A stretch of DNA of 12,980 nt from Candidatus Uhrbacteria bacterium RIFCSPHIGHO2_02_FULL_53_13. Its GTDB lineage: Bacteria > Patescibacteriota > Patescibacteriia > UBA9934 > UBA11717. The position numbers and the translations under genes are program-made. Location: assembly GCA_001791035.1 (NCBI GenBank), contig MGDX01000017.1:48826-61805 (forward strand). The letters run 5' to 3'. The notes beneath the pieces were generated by a model. It worked only from the letters and a program-made list of their open reading frames with translations, was not told the origin of the DNA and did not search any database. Below, one piece after another: positions 7,053-12,011 of this stretch (position 1 is the first letter of the stretch; each line of letters starts with the position of its first letter).

Positions 7053-7061
7053 TGCTATACT
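7053..7061 (+). promoter_or_regulatory. Extended -10 promoter of the peroxiredoxin gene
   Basis: TGC-TATACT is an extended -10 element at 7053-7061. The hexamer 17 bp upstream (TACAGG, 7033-7038) is a poor -35, so the TG extension probably carries recognition. Start is expected near 7068, leaving a leader of about 20 nt with no Shine-Dalgarno. It shares six bases with the opposite-strand -10 box. Confidence 0.55.
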
Positions 7062-7082
7062 ATCCGCCTTCACTCTTGTCAA
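7054..7082 (-). promoter_or_regulatory. Sigma70-type promoter of the DUF3179-rsmI-metG-cvpA-tatD operon
   Basis: On the minus strand a perfect TTGACA (7077-7082) is followed by a 17-bp spacer and TATAGC (7054-7059). Transcription should start near 7047, about 27 nt before the DUF3179 ATG. The -10 box is the complement of part of the peroxiredoxin -10 box, so the two promoters face outward from the same bases. Confidence 0.6.
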
Positions 7083-7088
7083 ACGATT

Positions 7089-7634
7089 ATGGAAGACGAA
7101 CTCTATTTCCCGTTCGCTAAAGTTGGTCAAAAAGCGCCTGAATTTAGTCTCGACGCGTGCCTTGGAAACGGCAAATTCACAAAAATTGCCTTGAGCGACT
7201 CAAAGGGCAAATGGACGGTTTTGTTCTTTTACCCTCTCGATTTTACATTTATTTGTCCCACAGAAATTACCGGATTTTCAAAGCGATACGACGAGTTTGA
7301 GGCGCTGAACGCCGTTGTGTACGGATGCTCCACCGACTCCGTGCACAGCCACAAAGCCTGGCTCAAGGATTTGGGCGAGCTCAAAACGCCGCTCTTGTCG
7401 GACATGACACATGATGTATCGGCCGCATACAACGTCTTGATTGACGACGAAGGCATTGCGCTTCGAGGAACATTTATCATCGATCCCGATGGTGTGTTGC
7501 AATATGCATCGATTAACTGCAACCGCGTGGGACGAAGCATTGATGAGACGTTGCGCGTGCTCAAAGCACTACAAACAGGCGAGTTGTGTCCTGTCGACTG
7601 GAGCGCAGGCAAAGACACGCTCGGAAAAGCATAA
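7089..7634 (+). CDS. Typical 2-Cys peroxiredoxin (AhpC/Prx1 type)
   Basis: This 181-residue thiol peroxidase reduces hydrogen peroxide and organic peroxides in the cytoplasm. The peroxidatic cysteine is C56 in the Pxxx(T)xxC motif (PLDFTFICPTEI, with P49 and T53), and R126 (ALRGTFIID) completes the active site. The resolving cysteine is C167 in GELCPVDW, which normally pairs with C56 of the partner subunit. The eukaryote-type GGLG and C-terminal YF motifs linked to over-oxidation sensitivity are absent, so a robust form is inferred. No reductase gene (AhpF, thioredoxin reductase) is adjacent. It stands alone on the plus strand, divergent from DUF3179, and its TAA overlaps the direct repeat flanking the inserted element. 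Confidence 0.95.
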   Translation: MEDELYFPFAKVGQKAPEFSLDACLGNGKFTKIALSDSKGKWTVLFFYPLDFTFICPTEITGFSKRYDEFEALNAVVYGCSTDSVHSHKAWLKDLGELKTPLLSDMTHDVSAAYNVLIDDEGIALRGTFIIDPDGVLQYASINCNRVGRSIDETLRVLKALQTGELCPVDWSAGKDTLGKA

Positions 7635-7639
7635 TGGGG
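7633..7639. repeat. Direct repeat, left flank of the insertion element
   Basis: AATG (7633-7636) directly abuts the left inverted repeat and recurs directly after the right one (8562-8565). Because the element begins with GGGG, the match can be read as AATGGGG (7633-7639 and 8562-8568). It overlaps the prx TAA stop but leaves it intact. A target-site duplication of 4-7 bp is the simplest reading. Confidence 0.55.
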
Positions 7640-7660
7640 GTCAGGTCCGGATAACGGACT
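7637..7660. repeat. Left terminal inverted repeat of the insertion element
   Basis: It starts GGGGTCAG and then contains a hairpin, GTCCG (7645-7649), loop GATAA, CGGAC (7655-7659). It is a perfect reverse complement of 8538-8561 over all 24 bases. The transposase stop codon (7659-7661) lies in its inner edge. In RNA from either strand the hairpin could help end transcription. Confidence 0.9.
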
Positions 7661-8516
7661 ATTCTTGATTGTACTTCCTTCGTGCAATCTTACCAACCGT
7701 AGAAGCATCTAATTTCACGTGCTTTGCAATCATCGAGAGTGGGTATCCGCAGCGATCGTGTGCAAAACAAATGATTGCGTTGCGGTCTTCCAGTGTTTGA
7801 ATATCCTCAAAAAGTTTTTCAAGCGTTGGTCTCCCAACAATCCTCTGATTCCTGGGGATTTCTTTGTTTTTTTCTGATCCTTTTGTTCGTGTTTCCCAAA
7901 TCCAGAATATAAATTCTTCGTCACCGAGTATTACTCCTTCCCTCATGTCATCAAAGGGCGAGCCTGCGTCAATGCCATTCTTCACATGTTGGCGATATTG
8001 ACGCTGTGCCTCATTGTGATCTTTGGAGAACGTGTCGAGAACCCAGTTTACGGTGAGCCATTCGGGGATCTTTGTGTGGCCGGCGGTCGCATTGTAACTA
8101 CTCCACTTCCAATCACGAGGATGTTTCACAAATTTGGCTCGTACCGGATTGAGAACAATGTAGCGTGCCACTTCAAAGAGATAGGAATCTCGATCAATGA
8201 CAAAAGCTTTGTAGCGACCTTGGAAGAGGTGGCCAACGCGACGATGATGATAGTTGAAGCCCTGCGTATAATTGCCGTTTATATCACGCATAAATGCCGA
8301 AAGATTGGCGTCTGGTGTTTCGACGAGAAGATGATAATGATTCCCCATGAGACAGTACGCATGGAGAATCGCATTGTGGAGTGAAAGGCAATACGCGAGA
8401 TTTTTTAAAAAGCCAATACGATCACTATCATTGAGAAAGATCTTCTGACGAACATTGCCGCGAGAGGTGACATGGTAGAGAGCGCCTGCAAATTCGATTC
8501 GAAGAGGACGTGCCAT
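7659..8516 (-). CDS. REP-associated tyrosine transposase (RAYT, Y1/HUH family)
   Basis: This 285-residue single-strand DNA transposase is intact. It begins with the RAYT signature ARPLRIEFAGALYHVTSRGN (2-21). The HUH metal-binding motif is H60-Y61-H62 in CLMGNHYHLLVETP. The catalytic tyrosine is Y119 in the RYIVLNPVRA segment, followed by WKWSSY (136-141). A C-terminal domain (about 226-283) ends in a DnaA-like helix-turn-helix, GYPLSMIAKHVKLDASTVGK. I chose ATG 8516, which gives the canonical start. An in-frame GTG at 8534 adds six residues but lies upstream of the likely -10 element's transcription start. The stop falls inside the left TIR, so gene and ends are tightly packed. Confidence 0.93.
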   Translation of the reverse strand: MARPLRIEFAGALYHVTSRGNVRQKIFLNDSDRIGFLKNLAYCLSLHNAILHAYCLMGNHYHLLVETPDANLSAFMRDINGNYTQGFNYHHRRVGHLFQGRYKAFVIDRDSYLFEVARYIVLNPVRAKFVKHPRDWKWSSYNATAGHTKIPEWLTVNWVLDTFSKDHNEAQRQYRQHVKNGIDAGSPFDDMREGVILGDEEFIFWIWETRTKGSEKNKEIPRNQRIVGRPTLEKLFEDIQTLEDRNAIICFAHDRCGYPLSMIAKHVKLDASTVGKIARRKYNQE

Positions 8517-8524
8517 AGATGTTG

Positions 8525-8533
8525 AGTATAGCA
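8525..8533 (-). promoter_or_regulatory. Extended -10 promoter of the transposase gene
   Basis: On the minus strand TGC-TATACT (8525-8533) lies just inside the right TIR, with no recognisable -35. Transcription should start within one or two bases of the transposase ATG, giving a nearly leaderless mRNA. The same nine bases occur at the prx promoter. Confidence 0.45.
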
Positions 8534-8537
8534 CAAA

Positions 8538-8561
8538 AGTCCGTTATCCGGACCTGACCCC
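8538..8561. repeat. Right terminal inverted repeat of the insertion element
   Basis: This is the perfect 24-bp reverse complement of 7637-7660. It holds the hairpin GTCCG (8539-8543), loop TTATC, CGGAC (8549-8553), and ends CTGACCCC. Symmetry stops at once beyond the outer edge and decays inside. Confidence 0.9.
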
Positions 8562-8568
8562 AATGGGG
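8562..8568. repeat. Direct repeat, right flank of the insertion element
   Basis: AATGGGG here matches 7633-7639. The first four bases lie outside the element on both sides. It sits 2 bp before the pepA stop codon. Confidence 0.55.
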
Positions 8569-8570
8569 TT

Positions 8571-10073
8571 TTACCGGTAGCTACGCAGAAACTGCAGAAT
8601 TGTTCGGACGGGTACGCCGGTTCCACCAAGAGGGACATACGAGAGATAGTGACGCTCGGCGAACGCGGGGCCTGCAATATCCAAGTGCACCCATGGAATG
8701 TCATTCACAAATTTTCGCAGAAAGAGTCCCGCGGTAAGCGCTCCGCCCCAACGCGAGCCAACATTTTTTACGTCGGCGACTTTGGATTCTATGAGCTTGT
8801 CGTAGCCATTAAACAGCGGTAATTCCCAAAACTCCTCACCGCTTTCATTCGACGCGTCGAACACTTTTTTGGAGAGCTTTGCGTTATTTGACATAAGCCC
8901 CACAATCTCTTCGCCAAGAGCTATCATGCACGCACCCGTGAGCGTTGCCATATCCACGATGGCGTTCGGTTTTTGTTCCACGGCAAACGACAAACTATCG
9001 GCCAGCGTCACACGACCCTCGGCGTCCGTGTTGTCAATTTCAATAGAGAGGCCGTTTTTTGCGCGCACAATATCGCCGGGGCGATACGCCTTTCCCGACG
9101 GCATGTTTTCGCATGTCGCAATCATGCCATGCACTTCCACCGTCGGCGCAATCCGATCAATCACTGAAAAGACGCCAAGTACCGCCGCCGCACCGCCCAT
9201 ATCCATCTTCATCGTTTTCATCGCATCGCTTGGCTTGAGCGACAAACCACCCGAATCGTATGTAATCCCCTTTCCAACGAGCGCCACGGACACCTGAGCT
9301 GCTTTTTTTGGTGTGTAGCGAAGGTGAATGAAGTACGGCTCCTCGTCCGAGCCTTGAGCAACCGCCAAAAACGCCTCCATACCCATCTTGCGCGCCTCCT
9401 CTTGGTTGTAGATAGTCACCGACACATGTTTTGACAGGTTCGCGATGCGTTCAGCATCTTCTTTGAGGTTACGCGGACGCATGGTCTGCCCTGGCTCGTT
9501 GACCAATCGGCGCGCGTGCAAAGCGCCCTCTGCCATTACAATGCCAAGCTTCATGCCTTGCGTGGCACGGTTGATGCGACCGGCTTGCTTTTCAACAATC
9601 GTTGCTGTCTGCAATTCCTTCGCGTCCTCGTCCTTCTTTTTCCACACGTCGTACTCGTACGCGGCAAGAAAAACAGCCTCCGTTGCCGCCTGTGCAACCG
9701 CCATCACATCCTGTTCTCCAGCACCGGCACCCACGAGCACAAGTGCCATCGACTCGGCACGGTAGCGCTTCGCTTTGCGCACACCCATACCCACCGCCTG
9801 ACGTATGTGCTCAACGGTCAGCGCTTTCTTTTTTCCAAGTCCAACCACAACCACACGCTTTGCGGCCATATGACCGAGCGTTTGAATTGCTATTGCCGTG
9901 TTGTGCTTCCCCTTAAAATCGCCTGCCGTAAGTAGCTCGGAAATTTGTCCGTCCAAGGCGTCATCCACATCCTTGAGCGCCCCTCCCTTTACGCGCTCGC
10001 CCTCCAAACAACCGACAATGACGACGTCGGCCTCCTTTTCAAGAATATCCCCCTTTTCTACTCGTATCTGCAT
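8571..10073 (-). CDS. pepA: Leucyl aminopeptidase (M17 family)
   Basis: This 500-residue cytosolic, usually hexameric enzyme removes N-terminal residues, typically leucine, from peptides and supports protein turnover. The two-metal site is complete: K268 and D273 in VGKGITYDSGG, D291 in MKMDMGGAAAV, and D350 and E352 in the M17 signature NTDAEGRVTLADS. The catalytic partners K280 and R354 are in place, matching E. coli PepA with a two-residue offset. The N-terminal half is the regulatory or oligomerisation domain; VNEPGQTMRP (191-200) marks the join to the catalytic domain. It follows the kinase gene by 24 bp without a Shine-Dalgarno and is probably cotranscribed with it. Its stop lies next to the inserted element. 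Confidence 0.97.
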   Translation of the reverse strand: MQIRVEKGDILEKEADVVIVGCLEGERVKGGALKDVDDALDGQISELLTAGDFKGKHNTAIAIQTLGHMAAKRVVVVGLGKKKALTVEHIRQAVGMGVRKAKRYRAESMALVLVGAGAGEQDVMAVAQAATEAVFLAAYEYDVWKKKDEDAKELQTATIVEKQAGRINRATQGMKLGIVMAEGALHARRLVNEPGQTMRPRNLKEDAERIANLSKHVSVTIYNQEEARKMGMEAFLAVAQGSDEEPYFIHLRYTPKKAAQVSVALVGKGITYDSGGLSLKPSDAMKTMKMDMGGAAAVLGVFSVIDRIAPTVEVHGMIATCENMPSGKAYRPGDIVRAKNGLSIEIDNTDAEGRVTLADSLSFAVEQKPNAIVDMATLTGACMIALGEEIVGLMSNNAKLSKKVFDASNESGEEFWELPLFNGYDKLIESKVADVKNVGSRWGGALTAGLFLRKFVNDIPWVHLDIAGPAFAERHYLSYVPLGGTGVPVRTILQFLRSYR

Positions 10074-10097
10074 AGAAAAGTTGTTACGATTATTGGA

Positions 10098-11018
10098 TTA
10101 TCCCTCCAAAAGTTTGAGAGCGCCCTCGACCGGCGCCTCGGTAAGAAGGATGGGATTCATCCAGCGCAGACGACGCGCTCCAGCCAGGAATCGCCTTTGG
10201 AACTCTGCGTTGTTATTGATAGTACCCCCTATAAGCACCGTGTCAACTCGGTCACGGCCGAATGAGAGATTCTTGTGAAGCGTGACGGCCATGAGCAAAA
10301 GTTCGTTCGCCGCTTCGTCGAGGATGGTCGCGGCCGTACGATCGCCCTCTGTGGCCGCCTGCTCTGCCAAGATATTGAGCTCGGCCAAGTCGCGTTTACC
10401 AAACGATTGGCTATAAATGATTGACAAGAGCTCGGCCGTGGACTGAACTTTGAATTGCCTGAAAACGAGATGACTCAATTTTGTGGATTGCCCGCGGCCA
10501 TCTTCCGCCTTTCGCACCGCACGCAAGCACTCCACACCAATCCAGAAGCCGCTCCCCTCGTCCGACATGTGCATCCCGCGCCCAGATACCCACGCTTCTT
10601 TTCCGCTTTGATCAATCGCATACCCATTGGATCCTGTTCCTGAGATGATGGCAATGCCATGATGGGATGATGTTCCTGCACGCATACCAATCTGGATGTC
10701 ATTGACGAGCCGTCGCCGATCCGGATCGGCGTTCTTCCACCATCCATGCTTCACCAATTCGCGATGAACCGCTCGCTCGGCACGCACGTCGTCGAGTCCC
10801 GACATTCCAATGGCGACTCCTGAAAATTTTACAGGAGCGCGCAGTTTGCGTTTGAGCGTCGCAACGTGTGCGCTGAGTTCTTTCACCATACCTACGGCAC
10901 CAAGCGCGTAAAGATTCCCGTTCGATGGTACAATGAAATCCACGTCACGCCCTGTGTTCGGTCGCGCGCGCAAATGGTGCTTTGTTCCGCCGATGTCAAT
11001 GCCAAGAAGATACATCAT
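10098..11018 (-). CDS. BadF/BadG/BcrA/BcrD-type ATPase, probable amino-sugar kinase
   Basis: This protein of about 306 residues has the actin-like/hexokinase ATPase fold. Phosphate-1 is GIDIGGTK (6-13), with D8; a candidate catalytic Asp is D107 in LVNDIQ. Phosphate-2 is SGTGSNGYA (126-134), then MSDEGSGFWIG (151-161), and the adenosine region is VLIGGTINNN (261-270). This layout is shared by N-acetylglucosamine/glucosamine kinases and BcrA-type activators. The family's cysteine-ligated iron-sulfur signature was not seen, so sugar kinase is preferred; the substrate is unproven. I set the start at ATG 11018 because the longer frame (ATG 11036) would overlap the -10 box, and predicted transcription begins at this ATG. 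ATG 11015 is also possible. pepA follows. Confidence 0.82.
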   Translation of the reverse strand: MMYLLGIDIGGTKHHLRARPNTGRDVDFIVPSNGNLYALGAVGMVKELSAHVATLKRKLRAPVKFSGVAIGMSGLDDVRAERAVHRELVKHGWWKNADPDRRRLVNDIQIGMRAGTSSHHGIAIISGTGSNGYAIDQSGKEAWVSGRGMHMSDEGSGFWIGVECLRAVRKAEDGRGQSTKLSHLVFRQFKVQSTAELLSIIYSQSFGKRDLAELNILAEQAATEGDRTAATILDEAANELLLMAVTLHKNLSFGRDRVDTVLIGGTINNNAEFQRRFLAGARRLRWMNPILLTEAPVEGALKLLEG

Positions 11019-11024
11019 GGGCAA

Positions 11025-11053
11025 AGTATACCGCATTGACGCATCGTCGTGAA
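11025..11053 (-). promoter_or_regulatory. Promoter of the kinase-pepA operon, predicted leaderless
   Basis: On the minus strand TTCACG (11048-11053), a 17-bp spacer and TATACT (11025-11030). Seven bases later comes the ATG at 11018, where transcription would begin. This decides the kinase start. The downstream TTTGCCC matches the atp promoter. It interleaves with the plus-strand promoter. Confidence 0.6.
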
Positions 11054-11064
11054 CGTGATATTGA
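11036..11064 (+). promoter_or_regulatory. Promoter of the pseudouridine synthase gene, predicted leaderless
   Basis: TTGACG (11036-11041), a 17-bp spacer and TATTGA (11059-11064), with a TG one base before the -10 box (extended -10). The start is expected at 11071-11072, the first base of the rluF ATG. The -10 box is weak, so confidence is moderate. Confidence 0.45.
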
Positions 11065-11071
11065 TTTTGTC

Positions 11072-11764
11072 ATGCGCATCAACAAATATCTTTCCTCGTT
11101 TGGCGTCACGTCACGCCGACAAGCCGACCGCCTTATCAAGGACGGGCGAGTTCGCATCAACGGACGCGTAGCAACGGTCGGTGACCAAATAGGCGATGAG
11201 GATGTGGTCGTAGTAGATAAAGAGCCCATTGCCGCAAACATTGATCGTATCTACATTGCGTATCACAAGCCGATAGGCGTTGAGACGACGACGAGTCGAT
11301 TGGTAAAACACAACCTTGTCGATGAGCTGGGGTTTGATTTTCATTTCTTTCCCATCGGCCGCTTGGATAAAGACTCGTCCGGACTCTTACTGCTCACAAA
11401 CGATGGCGATATTGTGAATCAGATTTTGAGGCCGGAGTTTCATCACGAAAAAGAATATTTAGTACATGTAGATCGTCCGTTTGATCATGCCTTCTTAAAA
11501 AAAATGCGTGAAGGCATTATCGTTCAGGATAAACGAACACAAGGAGCTTATGTGGAGCGCCATAACAAGCGTGCGTTCAACGTGGTACTCACCGAGGGAC
11601 GCAATCGACAGATTCGACGCATGTGCGAAGCGCTTGGATATACCGTGACCGCTCTCAAACGTGTACGCGTGATGAATGTGCACTTGGGACGTCTCAAACC
11701 CGGCGGCTGGCGCCACTTGAAACCGCGCGAAAAAAAGTCGCTTTTGGCGGCGTGTAGTCGCTAG
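11072..11764 (+). CDS. rluF: RluF-like 23S rRNA pseudouridine synthase (RsuA/RluB/RluF family)
   Basis: This 230-residue enzyme converts a uridine in rRNA to pseudouridine. An N-terminal S4 RNA-binding domain (about 1-48, MRINKYLSSFGVTSRRQADRL at its start) precedes the catalytic domain with D99 in FPIGRLDKDSSGLLLLTNDG. HEKEYLVHVDRP (125-136) and EGRNRQIRRMCEALGY (175-190) complete the family motifs. 'GRLDKDS' and 'HEKEYLV' resemble RluF (U2604 in E. coli) more than RsuA or RluB, but specificity is inferred. Although the frame is open to 10982, the true start is the ATG at 11072, where the S4 domain begins and the promoter predicts transcription starts. It is divergent from the kinase gene, and a strong hairpin follows the TAG by 7 bp. 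Confidence 0.88.
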   Translation: MRINKYLSSFGVTSRRQADRLIKDGRVRINGRVATVGDQIGDEDVVVVDKEPIAANIDRIYIAYHKPIGVETTTSRLVKHNLVDELGFDFHFFPIGRLDKDSSGLLLLTNDGDIVNQILRPEFHHEKEYLVHVDRPFDHAFLKKMREGIIVQDKRTQGAYVERHNKRAFNVVLTEGRNRQIRRMCEALGYTVTALKRVRVMNVHLGRLKPGGWRHLKPREKKSLLAACSR

Positions 11765-11771
11765 TCATTTT

Positions 11772-11804
11772 GAACATCCTCCCCTATGATAGGGGAGGAT
11801 GTTC
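11772..11804. terminator. Perfect 15-bp hairpin between convergent genes (no T-run)
   Basis: GAACATCCTCCCCTA (11772-11786) and its exact reverse complement (11790-11804) are separated by TGA. The stem starts 7 bp after the rluF stop and 30 bp beyond the stop of the convergent small membrane protein gene. Neither side has a T-run on its transcript, so intrinsic termination is not textbook. An RNA-end-protecting hairpin, a Rho-assisted stop or a small palindromic repeat are alternatives. Confidence 0.55.
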
Positions 11805-11834
11805 CTAGTTAAACGAGGGACGGAGGGGTATGTG

Positions 11835-12005
11835 TTATTGTTGATCGACAACGTAGACTAAAACCAGTAGCGCCAACACAAGCACAACGAGCATCAGAGC
11901 TCCATACACTTTTCCCGTGCCGATATTGCCTTTCTTTTTTGCCATCAAACCGCCGAACAATACCGATACGACTATGATGACGGGAATACCAATGAGAAGA
12001 ATCAT
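11835..12005 (-). CDS. Small two-helix membrane protein, 56 residues
   Basis: This short frame starts MILLIGIPVIIVV and ends YVVDQQ. It has a first membrane helix at about residues 2-22, a basic turn with GNIGTGK (KKK at 23-25), and a second helix at about 34-53 (GALMLVVLVLALLVLVYVV). I do not recognise a family. Evidence that it is real: the ATG at 12005 has a good Shine-Dalgarno, AGGAG, formed partly by the stop codon of the upstream glycosyltransferase gene 4 bp away, and the topology is coherent. It is probably cotranslated with that gene, so an envelope role, perhaps helping the glycosyltransferase at the membrane, is a guess from context only. Transcripts run toward the hairpin at 11772-11804. 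Confidence 0.72.
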   Translation of the reverse strand: MILLIGIPVIIVVSVLFGGLMAKKKGNIGTGKVYGALMLVVLVLALLVLVYVVDQQ

Positions 12006-12006
12006 A

Positions 12007-12011
12007 CTCCT
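12007..12011 (-). promoter_or_regulatory. Shine-Dalgarno of the small membrane protein, overlapping the upstream stop
   Basis: The mRNA reads TAGGAGTATG: TAG ends the glycosyltransferase gene and AGGAG precedes the ATG at optimal-to-short spacing. It is one of few clear ribosome sites in the window and indicates coupling. Confidence 0.65.

Larger units (their letters stand above)
7637..8561 (-). mobile_element. Insertion element with RAYT transposase and 24-bp perfect TIRs
   Basis: The 925-bp element is bounded by identical 24-bp inverted repeats and carries one intact transposase gene on the minus strand. It lies exactly between the convergent stop codons of prx and pepA. Collapsing the element and one copy of the flanking repeat leaves only about 7 bp between the two stops, so no gene was broken. 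Each end contains a 5-bp-stem hairpin, as expected for a single-strand HUH transposase. Perfect end symmetry plus a direct repeat is unusual for IS200/IS605-like elements. Intact ends and ORF suggest a recent arrival. Confidence 0.85.

Noticed and set aside
8517..8534. GTG start adding six residues to the transposase
   Set aside because: It overlaps the extended -10 element, while the ATG at 8516 gives the canonical RAYT beginning ARPLRIE.
7637..8568. CRISPR or phage attachment site reading of the repeats
   Set aside because: There are only two copies, inverted, flanking a transposase gene; no spacers, integrase or tRNA are present.
9445..10278. Several overlapping open frames on the plus strand
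   Set aside because: They are opposite the conserved pepA N-terminal half; their products are Ser/Pro/Arg-rich and overlap each other, so they are shadows.
10982..11071. Upstream extension of the pseudouridine synthase frame (30 more codons)
   Set aside because: The S4 domain begins at the ATG at 11072, the extension overlaps the kinase gene and both promoters, and predicted transcription begins at 11071-11072.
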